Position numbers and translations under genes: made by a program. DNA of 64,000 nucleotides from Mesorhizobium loti (GTDB lineage Bacteria; Pseudomonadota; Alphaproteobacteria; Rhizobiales; Rhizobiaceae), in assembly GCF_001510895.1 (NCBI RefSeq), contig NZ_LPWA01000115.1, forward strand, positions 1-64,000, in the 5' to 3' direction. The notes beneath the pieces are model-generated. The model was given only the letters and a program-made list of their open reading frames with translations, did no database searches and was not told the DNA's origin. Numbering within the stretch: position 1 is the first letter of the stretch; each line of letters starts with the position of its first letter. Below, piece by piece: positions 36,927-47,304 of the stretch.

Positions 36927-37382
36927 GTGGACGAGAAAAAGCTGGCTGGCTACTCGCTCGAAAAACTCGAAAACCTGATCCCAAACTACCGACGGAATGG
37001 CCGGGAAAGCGACCCGATCTTTCCGGCAATTTTGGCCGCAAGATGTCAATCGGCGCCGAACTTTGACCCCCGCACATATGGTTGTCGCAAGCTTAGCGAA
37101 CTCGTCCATAAAATCGAGTCGATGGACGTGACTCAGGCGGCACATCCAAGAATGCGGTTGAAGCCAGTATCTCGGGCGCTTGGGTCATCGTCGGACCGCT
37201 TTGCCGCTGCGATTCTGCGATTCCATAGCCATGACCGGTCAAGGACGGGGCTTTTCGCCGTCGTAGGCGCCGCTCACAACCCAGATGAAACTCTGTATGT
37301 CAATGTTGTCGCGGGGTTGGAGGTCTGCGATCTCAACCCGCGTTTTCTTAACGAGGTTCAAAAGGCTTGCATAGACCGATAG
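36927..37382 (+). CDS. LOTUS-like (OST-HTH) protein, C-terminus doubtful
   Basis: A GTG at 36927 with GGGG six bases upstream. The segment NFDPRTYGCRKLSELVHKI near residue 45-65 closely follows the OST-HTH pattern also seen in the NYN protein at 16346 (FDARTYGHLSLKDLLSAL). The last 48 codons lie antisense over the gene at 37239-38060, so the true end may be earlier or the gene may be frame-broken. No NYN domain is attached. It is 21 bp after the HNH stop on the same strand. Confidence 0.5.
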   Translation: MDEKKLAGYSLEKLENLIPNYRRNGRESDPIFPAILAARCQSAPNFDPRTYGCRKLSELVHKIESMDVTQAAHPRMRLKPVSRALGSSSDRFAAAILRFHSHDRSRTGLFAVVGAAHNPDETLYVNVVAGLEVCDLNPRFLNEVQKACIDR

Positions 37383-38060
37383 TTCGAGAGCTGGTTCGTA
37401 AATCTCCTTGAATGCCTGTTTGGTCCTCTCCGCGAAGTCCTTGGTTGCCTCAGGCTTGAGAAACATGTGCCTGTCGGGTCGCCACATAAAGGGCAGGTAG
37501 GTCGCGATCGTCCATTTCGCGGCATCGTGTTTGTATAGCGCGCGCTCCATATTCCGCAGAGCTTGACGGGGATTGTCATCGAGCGTGAAACGGGCTGCAG
37601 CCTGAATGAATGCGTCAGCATTCGGCCCCCGAAGCACCTCCTGCGTTCGCGACTTTTCCACCGGGTGGAGTAAATCGGTGGCTCGAAAGGCCGCAAGAAC
37701 TAGCTCGGCAAAACCTGTTCCTCCGGCTGCCGCTTCGACAGGCACTGCCAGCTTGAGATTCGAACTTGCCCGCTCCTTATAGCCGCGTTCGCTAAAGCCC
37801 TCTGAGTGAAAGCCATTAGGATAGTAGTGCAGAAAGTGATTCTTCGCGCCGTCAAAGCCGAAGTAGCGCGGGTTCGCCGGGCCTCTGCCATCCATCAGGA
37901 GGCGCCAAACTTCGTCTGGCTCATCGCCCTTAACCTCTATCTTCCCGTTCACTAGGCCGTAAAATTGGTCGCCCTTCTGGACCAATCGCAGCTCGACCTT
38001 GCCAACCGCAAGCGTCCTCATGGTTGTTGGTTTGGTAGGGTGTCCTGGCGAATGGGTCAC
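37239..38060 (-). CDS. Unrecognised protein downstream of zorD
   Basis: Up to 273 aa from a GTG at 38060, or 260 aa from the ATG at 38021 (MRTLAVGKVELRL), which looks more natural. The N-terminal half is beta-rich (ELRLVQKGDQFYGLVNGKIE). A conserved-looking C-terminal segment reads KWTIATYLPFMWRPDRHMF then FAERTKQAFKEIY. No motif I can name. Same strand as zorA-D and 334 bp downstream, so it may be an accessory of Zorya or a separate single-gene system. Confidence 0.6.
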   Translation of the reverse strand: MTHSPGHPTKPTTMRTLAVGKVELRLVQKGDQFYGLVNGKIEVKGDEPDEVWRLLMDGRGPANPRYFGFDGAKNHFLHYYPNGFHSEGFSERGYKERASSNLKLAVPVEAAAGGTGFAELVLAAFRATDLLHPVEKSRTQEVLRGPNADAFIQAAARFTLDDNPRQALRNMERALYKHDAAKWTIATYLPFMWRPDRHMFLKPEATKDFAERTKQAFKEIYEPALELSVYASLLNLVKKTRVEIADLQPRDNIDIQSFIWVVSGAYDGEKPRP

Positions 38061-38394
38061 ACTGTTCTCTAACTAGCTTGTTTTTTGTGCGGGCCTTCTT
38101 TTGTCATACGCGACGTATTTGCCGGCGATCCGAACGTTGCGATCACATTAGCTCTCACGCGTGGTCGGTCAATCGGTAGTAAGACGGAAAGGCCGCCTAG
38201 AATAGCGTGAAAAAAGTCGTGCTGACCGGGCGTCGCAATAATGCCGGCGCTGTGTGGCCTATCAAGTTGAGGCCATCGATCGAAGATCATGCCAATGGAC
38301 ATGGCCGAAGACGCCGCTATGCCAGCCACGAGTCTGTTGTCTGTGAAAAAGCCGGGAATTGATCATCGCGCTGCCGAACCAAATTCGGCAAAGA
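38061..38394. other. Intergenic region between zorD and the 37239 gene
   Basis: 334 bp with no credible frame. It may contain a terminator for zorD or a promoter for the 37239 gene, but no clear hairpin with a T-run was seen. Confidence 0.5.
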
Positions 38395-41300
38395 CTATCT
38401 ATACTCCCAAGCACCCATGGAGTTCGGTGCTGCTGAGCTAACACCGTCGCGTCTCATCATCGCGGCCATGGCGTCGTCGATTGTGCGACCGGATATAGGT
38501 TCGCCTTCCTCCCGCAACATATGCTGGAGATGTGCTGCATCGTCCGCGGAATCACCCATCGGCCAAAGCGCGGAACTAGCAAGCTTGCGCTTCTTTTGCA
38601 TGAGGCTCTGAAGTAGCAAGTCGAAAGAGTGTTCGCGGTATTCTGGATGGACTGCCATAGGCACGTGGACTGTTATCGGTCTGGTTTGACCAAGGCGATG
38701 GACGCGGTCGTTGCACTGTTCCTCAACGGCCGGATTCCACCAGCGCGACAAGTGGATCACATGGGTGGCGGCCGTTAGGGTGAGACCGGTTCCCGCTGCT
38801 TTTGGACCGAGAACCAGAAGATCAAATCCGCCATCGTTGGTGAGGTGCTCCTGGAAGCGGTTCACAATCGCCTGACGTTTCTGGATGGGCGTGTCGCCAT
38901 TGATGAGATCAACTCGCGCTAAGCCGAATTCGGCGCGCACCAGTTCAATGAAGCGGAACTGCATCTGACGACTCTCAATGAAGACCAGCGCTCGCTCACG
39001 CGCCGACCTGATGCGCCGCAATATGTCGAAAGTTGCTGTCAGTCGTCCTGACGCATCAATAAAGTCCTGCGCTTCTTCTTGCGCGTCGATTGCCGGATGC
39101 ACCGAAACGGAGCGAATATGATGCAGCATTTTCAACGCAGCGCCGGGCCCACCACTTGCAAGCTTCACGCGCGCCTCCTCATAGCGGCCCGCCTGGAGTG
39201 GCGGCATTGCTCGCGGATGCATGAAACGTGACTTTGTCGGAAGGTCTCGGGCGACGGTTTCCTTCAAGCGTCGAAAGGCTAGCGGTGGCAAACCATTCTG
39301 CGTCTTGAACACGCGAGAGTGGAGTTCCGACATGTTATCTTCATCGGGGGTTCCATATCGATCGCGGAATTCTCGCAACGATCCCAGCGCGCTAGGAGCC
39401 AGCTGATCCATAATCGCCCAAAGATCGACGGTCGAATTCTCGATCGGTGTTCCTGTAAGACCTATACGAAAATCGGCATTCATTGCCCTAGCTGCGTTCG
39501 CCGCCAAGGTGCCCGGATTCTTAATATTCTGAATCTCGTCGAAGACGGCGGCTGCGAACGGAACCTTGCCAAGCGAATGCTGATAGTTGGTTAGCGTCGT
39601 ATAGGTGGTTAGAATCCAGGTAAGGTGCCCCGCCCCGGCATTGAGTGCACCGCGGACATCGGAGAAGTCCAGCTTGGATTCGCCGTTCTCGATATCGCGC
39701 CCGTTCGCCCCCGCAAGCTTCCTCGCCCCCGTAGCGGATCCGTAGAGCCGTATGAGATGTCCGAGTCCCGGCGACTCGACGTGTCGACTGACCTCCAATT
39801 CCCAGTTCTCGAGCAATGACGTCGGAGCAACAATCAACATTGGACCGCGAGTTACTGTTCCGTCGCGCTTCATATGCTCGTTCAGCCACGCGAGGAATGC
39901 GATTGTCTGCAGCGTCTTACCCAAGCCTTGCTCATCGGCGTTCAGGATGCCCGGCATTCCAGCTTCCAAGAATCAATCTGCCACCCTAAGCTCTCGACCT
40001 GGTGGTCTTTCAGCCTGGTCTTGATCGCATGGGGCACCCCGTCGCCGACGTTTGAATGCCGAGGACCCCGGGCGGGGCGCCAAGCGACGTCCTCGAAGTT
40101 GACTTCGGTCTTCAGAATTATAGGACCGTTCCGGCCCACTTCATGGTCATCAGATTCAGCCTCTGAAGGTTTCCGCGATTGGAGGCGTCCCTCGAGAATT
40201 TGAAGCGTTTGGCTGTTTGCCGGAAGTTCAATGTCCTCGAACGAAAGAGTTGCTTCTCCACGATCAATAGCCACCTGCACGCGATTGCGCAGGTCCTCAA
40301 GCTCGGGGGTGGGGAGGTTATCTAGGCGCTCGAGCACTGCCTCCGCGAACGCCTCGGGCAACCAGGTCGTGCCACTTGATCCAAATTCTGCCACCCGGTT
40401 TCCCGCGTAGACCTCGATACCCGTCACGCGTTCTGAGAACCGGGAATATTCCTCCGTCTCGATGAACAGTGGTCCAGCCGCAGCCTCGACAGCCTCTTCC
40501 TGAGCCGCCGGAGACAGTTCCTGAAAACCACTCTGCCGTCGTAGATGCGCCTCAACCGCCTCGGTTATTCGTGCGCGAGGGTTGCGCACGAATGCCCTAC
40601 GCTCCTCGGGGGCAGCGCGCTGCATGTCGGCGATGACTTTAAGTGCAGCTCCTGCGCTTCGGTCAACCACCAGGAACTTGCCTGGTGCGAGTCGAAATGC
40701 GTTAAGCGATCCGCGCTCGCGCAATCGCCGCTGAAACTGTGCGAGATCGGCACCTGCGAGCTCGGCCATGGCCTCACTTGTTACCGCTTCAGGATCGAGC
40801 CTCTCGTTGGCAAAGGGTAATACTTCAAAGTCGTCACCATCGTGTGTCGGACTGATTGAGAATCCGTCGGCGAGCGAGACCTCAAGTCCAGACAGGAAGT
40901 CCGTCATCGAAAGGCGAGCCATGGCACTATCCGCCGACATCTCGATACCTGGCTCAAGCGCCTTGCGAAAGCGCGCCAAAGCCTCCCAGTGCTCAGCGTC
41001 GTCCCTAGACTTACGCAATCCCTCGGCAACCTGAATCGCCTCTAGCATCCATATGGGCACCCGCTGCAAGCCTCGGTCTGTTTCGAGAATGGCTCCGGTT
41101 CTCTTCGGAGTTCGTTGCTGACCCGACCGTAACCACTGGACTTGAAGCCGAAAGCCTTCCGTCCCGAGCACGCCCTCTGCATCAGTGCGCAAGATCAGGT
41201 CCGTCAGCGCAGGCAAGCCGATCTCAACAGCGGTGGAGTTATCCAGTGCGGCGGCCAGGCGATGTCCGAGTGTGATGCGATCCGACGATATCTGAATAGT

Positions 41301-41483
41301 TTCGTCGAGGCGGTCGGCCGTGGATTTGAGATCCGCGAGAGCCAGGACTAGCCGACGGTCGGCGCCTGAAAGCGTCCCGAGATCGATCTTCCTGCCGGGC
41401 ATGAAACGCCCCAGCAGACCAGAGCGGTCGGATAAGAGGCGCAGCGTGATTTTGGAAGCGTCGTAGCTGAGTTCAAATGTCAT
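38395..41483 (-). CDS. zorD: ZorD, SNF2-type helicase-nuclease of Zorya (one frame break)
   Basis: Two overlapping frames, 41483-39942 and 39969-38395, join to one protein of about 1029 aa if one G is restored at 39966-39967, giving DSWEAGMPGILNADEQG. E. coli ZorD is of similar length. Motifs: KDHQVESLGW, Walker A DEQGLGKTLQTIAFL near residue 515, FDEIQNIKNPG (a DEAQ-like variant), LTGTPIENS, and C-terminal NDRVHRLGQTRPI. ZorD degrades phage DNA after the ZorAB motor senses invasion. Its ATG overlaps the zorC stop by 4 bp. Confidence 0.88.
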
Positions 41484-42808
41484 CGGGACAGGGCCATCAG
41501 AACACGGGATTGCCAGTCGCCCAAGTGCGCGATCGCATCGACGTTTGGGAGGTTCCGGATATCTGCCACGTCATAACGCGGTCGATAAAGCTCAGGGGTG
41601 CGTGGCTGATCAGCCTTGAAGAAATGGACTTTGAAGTTGAATGTCCCTTCAATGACGATTTTGTTGCGGATACGCATGACGAGTAGAGACTTGTCGCGGT
41701 CGCCGACCTGCCTGCCGAAACGCCGTCCATTTTGACGGGCATCTGTGGGCAGCTTCGACAGCGCCGCACGGTGTCCATCATCGTTGAAGGCGATCCAGAC
41801 TTCATCGATGCGGCCCTGCTCATGGAGTGTCCACCAGAACTTCTCCCTGTCGGCCCACATGTGACCGCGTTCGACTTCCGTTAGAACTCGGAACAAGAAC
41901 CGTATATCCGCACCCATTAGCCAGCGGAGGAAGATCTGAACCAAAGCTGGATCGACCTCATTCCAGGCAGGGTGAGGGTTCACACGAGGATGACTGTAGA
42001 GCTGCGTCAATCGATCGACCAGCAAGCTCTGAATCTCTGCGGGAGGGTTGCGTGTCCGCCAGTGGCCCAGCAGAACTTCGATCGCCTTACCTGCCCCAAC
42101 CTGTCTGAGCGCACGATCATCCGGTTTAAGCCACCCCAGCAATCGCTCAATTTCACCAAGCGATGTGAGTTGCGGCTCGATGACATTGAGAAACTCGAGA
42201 TGAGCCGCGTCCATTAGGCCGGGCGCATGTGGCTGATGCAATCCCAACGACCGAAGGCCATGCCAAGGGTCCGGCATACGGTCCATTTTGGCGGCAAGCG
42301 CCGAGGGCGCATTGTGTGCGTCGAGCAACTCCGGGACGTTCTCCAGGAGAGGCTGCCAACGAGCTCCGATCCTGGAGCGAGAGTGTTGCAGCGCTTCAGC
42401 TAACTCCATCGTATGGGCTTTGCCTGTCTCGTAGCTCTCGATATAGATCCGCACCATCGGGTTAAGAAAACCATGCCGCGTCGCTGCGCGAATCTCGGCG
42501 CACAGGAAGCGGCGAATGTCGGCCAGATCATCACGAAACCGGTGTGTTGCCGCATAGACGAGAGAAGCTACGCGCGTCACGAAACTCATTGGCACCTTGC
42601 GCCAATCGTGTTCTCTGATTCTACGCAGCATCTCGGAGAAGAGCCGCTCAGCGTCCCGTTCCGGAGGTTTGTCGGGTGCGTCGTATCTGTCAAGAACCCG
42701 ACGGATGTTCCGCTCGATCAACTCGAAAGATGGCAGGGAAGGCGTCGCGAGCGGTCGTAGATCGCCGAGTCGGCGGGATAGAGACCGTTGGGTTGCTTCG
42801 TTGGTCAC
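41480..42808 (-). CDS. zorC: ZorC, Zorya DNA-binding component (EH-signature family)
   Basis: 442 aa, mostly helical, soluble. It has the EH-signature-type C-terminal region: RFLFRVLTEVERGHMWADREKFW, cited in part, and LVMRIRNKIVIEGTF. The Glu-His element is seen in EVERGH and the later conserved KFWW. ZorC binds DNA and is needed in type I Zorya. It is shorter than E. coli ZorC (about 560 aa as I recall). It overlaps zorB by 4 bp and zorD by 4 bp (ATGA junctions), a strict operon. Confidence 0.83.
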   Translation of the reverse strand: MTNEATQRSLSRRLGDLRPLATPSLPSFELIERNIRRVLDRYDAPDKPPERDAERLFSEMLRRIREHDWRKVPMSFVTRVASLVYAATHRFRDDLADIRRFLCAEIRAATRHGFLNPMVRIYIESYETGKAHTMELAEALQHSRSRIGARWQPLLENVPELLDAHNAPSALAAKMDRMPDPWHGLRSLGLHQPHAPGLMDAAHLEFLNVIEPQLTSLGEIERLLGWLKPDDRALRQVGAGKAIEVLLGHWRTRNPPAEIQSLLVDRLTQLYSHPRVNPHPAWNEVDPALVQIFLRWLMGADIRFLFRVLTEVERGHMWADREKFWWTLHEQGRIDEVWIAFNDDGHRAALSKLPTDARQNGRRFGRQVGDRDKSLLVMRIRNKIVIEGTFNFKVHFFKADQPRTPELYRPRYDVADIRNLPNVDAIAHLGDWQSRVLMALSR

Positions 42809-43776
42809 TGTGGATTCATCCGAGATCCAATAAGCAGCGCATCGCGCACCTTATCGATCTCATCGGTGTCTCGGGGAACGTGCATGATAATGCGCAGGTC
42901 TATGCGTCGGTTCGATGCCTTGTGCTCGACTGTGTCGTTCGAAGCGATCGGACGCATCCGGCCATAGCCAGCCACCGACAAGACCGGCTGTTGCTGGAAG
43001 TTGCGGTAGTTCAACAACTTCACTTGGTGCGTGGTCATCGCACGAAACGTGGTCGTGGCGCGATTGGTGGACAGCACGAGATTTGCCATATCGTCACCGT
43101 CGGAGTCTGTATGGCCTTCGATCTGGACGGCTTCGATAAGGGCGAACCCCGAATTGCAGTTCGTGTCGAATCTGGCATCATCGCCCAGTGTGTAGCAAGG
43201 CAGTATTTCGTGCAGGCGATCTGCCAATACCTGCACAAGGCGCAGCCGGTCTGGGAGAAGCGTATACTCCCCCCGCTTGAAAAGCCCTTCGCCCTGGAAG
43301 CGGAGGGACTCCTCGCTCAGCATCAGCTGGAGATCTGGAAAGTCGAGCGCGATATGGTCACGCAACTGCTGAAGGATGCGCCGCCGAGCCTCCATGCTGC
43401 TGTTGATATAGGCTTCGAGCGGATTTGGCTTTTTTAGCCTTTCCAGTTCAGCCTCGAGCTTCGCAATCCGGGTCTTCAGCTTGACAATTTCTTTATCCGC
43501 CCTTTCGCGGGCTGCAATGGCCGTGTCGCGCTCCGTTTCCAGTTGCGCGATGCGTTGCTGCAAGCGTTTGAGTTCTACAGCTAATGCGTCGCGTTCGTTC
43601 AAGACCTGCTCGTATTCGGGACGAGGCACCATCTCTGACGGATTGTATTGGCTCGCGAAGAAGGCAAGCAGCAGGATGACGATGAAGAGGAAGCCAACCG
43701 TCATGTCCGTCATGGACACGAAGGCCGACTCTTCCTCTTCCTCGTGCCGGCGACGACGCATGGGGGTGGCACGCAT
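42805..43776 (-). CDS. zorB: ZorB, MotB-like stator protein with OmpA domain
   Basis: 323 aa. A single transmembrane helix at about 27-45 (VGFLFIVILLLAFFASQ) is preceded by MTDMT, whose Asp24 sits where stator proteins bind the proton. A coiled coil of about 70 residues follows (QRIAQLETERDTAIAARE and onward), then an OmpA peptidoglycan-binding domain with QIEGHTDSDGDDMANLVLS, cited in part, and NRRIDLRI. It pairs with ZorA as a proton-driven motor. It is longer than the E. coli form (about 246 aa as I recall) because of the coiled coil. Starts with a TGATG overlap with zorA. Confidence 0.92.
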   Translation of the reverse strand: MRATPMRRRRHEEEEESAFVSMTDMTVGFLFIVILLLAFFASQYNPSEMVPRPEYEQVLNERDALAVELKRLQQRIAQLETERDTAIAARERADKEIVKLKTRIAKLEAELERLKKPNPLEAYINSSMEARRRILQQLRDHIALDFPDLQLMLSEESLRFQGEGLFKRGEYTLLPDRLRLVQVLADRLHEILPCYTLGDDARFDTNCNSGFALIEAVQIEGHTDSDGDDMANLVLSTNRATTTFRAMTTHQVKLLNYRNFQQQPVLSVAGYGRMRPIASNDTVEHKASNRRIDLRIIMHVPRDTDEIDKVRDALLIGSRMNPQ

Positions 43777-45803
43777 CAGCCGTGCGCCTGCTGCGGCTGG
43801 AACTCCTGCAGTCCGTCAAGAATCGTTTGAAGCGTCGACAACGCCGTGTTCAATTGAACCGCCATAGTCTGGACGTGGGTGCGAACCGCCTGCATCGCCT
43901 GTTCTGTCTGGCTGGAGTAAAGATCGAACGCATGGCCAAGCTTTTCGTCAATCGTGTCAAGGCGATCACCTTGACCGCGCAGCCGCTCGAGCATCGTCGT
44001 CACCGCGACAAGCGAGCTTTCGACGCCCTGGCGCTCCGCGGCAATCGTTTCGCGCGCCGCCTCCAACGTCTGGGCGGCCGCTTCTGCGGTCGCGCGCGAG
44101 CTCTCCCTGACAGTCGCGACAGCATCCCGCGTCCCGTCCGCAAACTGGCGCAGCGTGCCCTCGATGCGCTCCGAGGTCGCGCGGACCGGCGCGGCTGCGG
44201 CGACGAGTTCCTGGGAAGCTCCGCGGAATGCGCCTGCGGCTTCAGAACTGGCCGATGCCCCGTCGCGCACGGCATCCGCGAGTCTACGCATTTGGTCGAC
44301 GCCGCCGGTGAGCGAACTGACCATGCCGTCGAGCTGCCGTGCGATCGACTCGATCGGGGCTATCAAATCATCGCCCGCCCTCGAAGAAAGCGCTTGAGTC
44401 ATTCCGGTTATTTCGGCACCCGCCTTGCTGAAAGCATCCAGCATTGTCTGCCCAGCTGCGCCAATCGCCTTGCCAGCATCTTCGCCCGCGAGTTCCAGGC
44501 GAGCCTTTGCCGCATCAGCGCCATTGCGCGCTGCGACCTCAATTTCACTACGAATGCTGGTAGCAGCGTCACGCATATCCGCCGCCGCGGCCGAAATCGC
44601 TCGAGCGCCCTCGCTGGTGTTGTCGCGAATGCTTTCCAACGTCCGGTTCATAACGCCAAGTAGTTGCTCTGCGCCCTGGCTGAAAACACCGGATGCAGAT
44701 TGCGCTGAAGCCGACATAGCTCCGCGCAGCTCATCCACCGCTTGTGCGACACGGGCGATCGCTGTCTCCATTTCGCTGCCCATGCGGCCGGAGGATTGAT
44801 CCATGCGGTCGGCCAATTGGCTGATCTTATCGCCAGCCCGCGCCAAGTGCTCACTTGCCTGCCCAAGCGCACCGGCGACGCCTTGTGTTACCTGCTGCGA
44901 CAGGTCCGTCGCCATTGTCGCAATGCTATCGGTGCCTTGTTGACTCACCTTGTCCATGATGGGCTGCAAGGCCGTTGTGATTGAGGACGAAATGGCCTGC
45001 GGCAGCTCAGTTTTCAGAGGGCCACCGATCTCCGCGATCATTTGCAGGGTAAGTTGCCGCTGGTGCTCGCGACTTTCGATCGTTGCACGGAGCTGATCGA
45101 CTGCAATCTGCTCCAGGCTGGCGAAATTGATCCGACCTTCAACTGTCCTGCAAAGCCCATGCAACTGTTCATCAAGGCTTCCGACGAAGATCCGGAGGGC
45201 AATCGTCAACACGATCGAACAGACCAGCCCCGTCAGCGACATGATGAACTTGGCCGATGCGATCCGTAGCAGGTTGGCCATTGCCGTCTCGTCGATGCGC
45301 TCTCCTGACAGCGCATTCAGCGCGGCGATCAGCCCAAGGAAGGTGAGTGCAAGACCGATCGAGACGAACAGCCCAGGCCAGATTCGATAGAAGCCCTGGC
45401 CGAAATGCAGATCGTCGATGTTGAAGAATGCCGATGGACGCACTGAATTGCGAAGCACCGGTTGGCCGCTCGAATTGTCGATGAACAGCGTCTCGTCGAA
45501 TTCGCTCCAAGCTTCGCGCAGAGCTTCCTGCTCTTTGCCTCCCTTCTGGCTATTGAACCACGCGCTGATTTTCTCGCGGCCTTGAAGCAGGGGCGAGTCG
45601 CCACTGCCGAGTTCGCGGCGCAAACGTTTGATCGAGCCAATCCGCTTCTGGAAGGTGAGCAACGCCGACGCTAGAATGACCGCGAGCGCAATCAGCAGCA
45701 CGATCACCACGATCCCCGGCGCCGCATCGCCAGTCAGAAATGACGCAGCGGAAAGAACCAGGTCCTTTACCAAGGTCCCCAGCTCAAGCACTGAACTAAA
45801 CAT
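43776..45803 (-). CDS. zorA: ZorA, MotA/ExbB-like proton channel with long tail
   Basis: 675 aa. Transmembrane helices near 28-50 (GIVVIVLLIALAVILAS), 143-168 (GLFVSIGLALTFLGLIAAL) and 187-208 (SLTGLVCSIVLTIALRI) match the MotA/TolQ/ExbB fold. The cytoplasmic C-terminal 430 residues are a long Ala/Ser/Glu-rich coiled coil, the ZorA tail thought to carry the signal to ZorC and ZorD. First gene of the leftward zorABCD operon; its promoter should lie in 45804-45985. The ribosome site is weak. Confidence 0.92.
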   Translation of the reverse strand: MFSSVLELGTLVKDLVLSAASFLTGDAAPGIVVIVLLIALAVILASALLTFQKRIGSIKRLRRELGSGDSPLLQGREKISAWFNSQKGGKEQEALREAWSEFDETLFIDNSSGQPVLRNSVRPSAFFNIDDLHFGQGFYRIWPGLFVSIGLALTFLGLIAALNALSGERIDETAMANLLRIASAKFIMSLTGLVCSIVLTIALRIFVGSLDEQLHGLCRTVEGRINFASLEQIAVDQLRATIESREHQRQLTLQMIAEIGGPLKTELPQAISSSITTALQPIMDKVSQQGTDSIATMATDLSQQVTQGVAGALGQASEHLARAGDKISQLADRMDQSSGRMGSEMETAIARVAQAVDELRGAMSASAQSASGVFSQGAEQLLGVMNRTLESIRDNTSEGARAISAAAADMRDAATSIRSEIEVAARNGADAAKARLELAGEDAGKAIGAAGQTMLDAFSKAGAEITGMTQALSSRAGDDLIAPIESIARQLDGMVSSLTGGVDQMRRLADAVRDGASASSEAAGAFRGASQELVAAAAPVRATSERIEGTLRQFADGTRDAVATVRESSRATAEAAAQTLEAARETIAAERQGVESSLVAVTTMLERLRGQGDRLDTIDEKLGHAFDLYSSQTEQAMQAVRTHVQTMAVQLNTALSTLQTILDGLQEFQPQQAHG

Positions 45804-45985
45804 AACTGCTATTTCACCCCACCACCGGAAGAACGTCCGGCATTACAAACCCAGCTAGGAACGTTCCGACATTCCTCAGCAAATTTCTACTGTTGTCTGA
45901 CTTTATCCACCATGACGTGGCTTGCGCAGTCATGGATATTGAAGGCGTGTGGCCCTTACCACAACACTCCGCCAGGGGAGCGGGC

Positions 45986-46673
45986 TCAACCGTTCTTTAC
46001 TTGCCGCTTAAGCAAGTTCAGGACTGCCGCTGCGACAATTTGTTCGTCGCGGGCTAGTCGCATCCTCCTCCAATAACCGGGGTGCCGGGTCGTAATGGCG
46101 TTTCCCCCATTCGCTGAACGAAAAATCGCCGTGTGCCCGTCGCCTAACGTTCGTGACTTCAAAAAGCCGTGCTCAGCCAGGAGTTTTTTGATCTCTGCAC
46201 GGAACGCCGAGGTTGCAAACAGGATCAGCGCCGGAGATAGGCAATGTATTTCTTCGGAGAGTGCCCTTAGGCATGGGTCTGCTATCATGGACCATTGGTT
46301 CGAAGAGGGCGGGCCGGCGTCACTGCTGCTGACATTGAGCCGGTCCATCTTGCACACATTCGTCCAAGCGATATCCATACGATCCGGGGAAATTCGCTCG
46401 ATGAATTGCCAGAAGGGGGAACCTCGATTTTCTCTCCTAATCATCCAGTCTCGAGACGCCTCTGAGCTATCCAATTGCGTTAGGCCCGAGCCAACGGATT
46501 CTGCCTTTGGACCCGCGCTCATTCCAACATAAAGGACGCTTGCCGGTGCCCCAGGTCGATATCGCCGACCTATGCCCGTGGCGAATACTCCGGGTTGAGC
46601 CCCCCTGCAGCAACGGCCTCCTTATTGGCCTTCACCAAAGCGTTCCACGTTAGACGGGTGATCGGCAGCGACA
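45986..46673 (-). CDS. Possible uracil-DNA-glycosylase-like protein, one frame break
   Basis: The intact frame from 46522 begins mid-domain. Restoring one G at 46575-46577 joins it to an ATG at 46671-46673 (MSLPITRLTWNALVKANKEA) with GAGGG upstream, giving about 229 aa. It has SVLYVGMSAGPKAESVG (early glycine loop), AWTNVCKMDRLN, LSPALILFATSAF, and late TTRHPGYWRRM, an arrangement reminiscent of the uracil-DNA glycosylase superfamily. That is a weak inference; no definite catalytic motif is seen. Same strand as zorA, 183 bp upstream. Confidence 0.5.
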
Positions 46674-46749
46674 TTTGTTTCCCTCGTTGTTGCTGGGGTC
46701 GCAACGCGTCAAAGAAGCGAACTGAGTTTCCGGTTGCCGGGGGCGCAGC

Positions 46750-47304
46750 TCATGAGCCGGTTACTGTCCGAAAGCCATTTGCGATGTCCCTCGCGAAGGA
46801 TGTGACCGCATTCCAGAGCGGCTCGCTCATAAGCTCATCTAGCTTCACAGAAGGCCAGCCAGTAAGCTTGTCGGTGACTTTCAATGTCGATGATGGCCAT
46901 CCCCGGATCGCGGACAGCAGTGCCTGCCGGGTATCGTCCGGGGCGTAGACTGGCGTTGCGCCGAGATTGGCGAGGGACGTTTCCAATCGGCCCGATGTCT
47001 TGCGCATGAAGAACACATAGGTGCGCTTTCCGTCCGGCCGCAGAAGCCCAGCTGCGAGCGAGTCCTTGCTGTTCGTCACCACGACCTCATACCCGGTCGA
47101 TCGCAGCCAGTCCGCGGCCTGCTCGGCGCCGGCACGGGACTGTGACGGGCCGCAGTTTGAACATGACGATCGGGTCAGTGTGGTGTAGAACAGAAGTGCG
47201 GTCGCCGTTGTTGCAAGAGGAGCCAGCCTAGGCTGGATGCTAATACAACGTTGAACATCGCAAGGGCCGACAAGACCGCCAAGGTCCCATGGGCGCCGGT
47301 CCAT
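46750..47304 (-). CDS. Unrecognised protein, start uncertain
   Basis: The frame allows 184 aa. The first 50 codons overlap, in another frame, the MFS fragment at 47175-47345 and are probably not real. From about residue 57 the sequence looks like protein: AGAEQAADWLRSTGYEVVV, KRTYVFFMRKTSGRLETS, then LDELMSEPLWNAVTSF. No family recognised. It may be a truncated gene at the end of the left element. Confidence 0.4.
   Translation of the reverse strand: MDRRPWDLGGLVGPCDVQRCISIQPRLAPLATTATALLFYTTLTRSSCSNCGPSQSRAGAEQAADWLRSTGYEVVVTNSKDSLAAGLLRPDGKRTYVFFMRKTSGRLETSLANLGATPVYAPDDTRQALLSAIRGWPSSTLKVTDKLTGWPSVKLDELMSEPLWNAVTSFARDIANGFRTVTGS

Noticed and set aside
39942..39969. Programmed frameshift in zorD
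   Set aside because: No slippery heptamer or downstream pseudoknot is evident, and a single missing G explains it as in ten other places.
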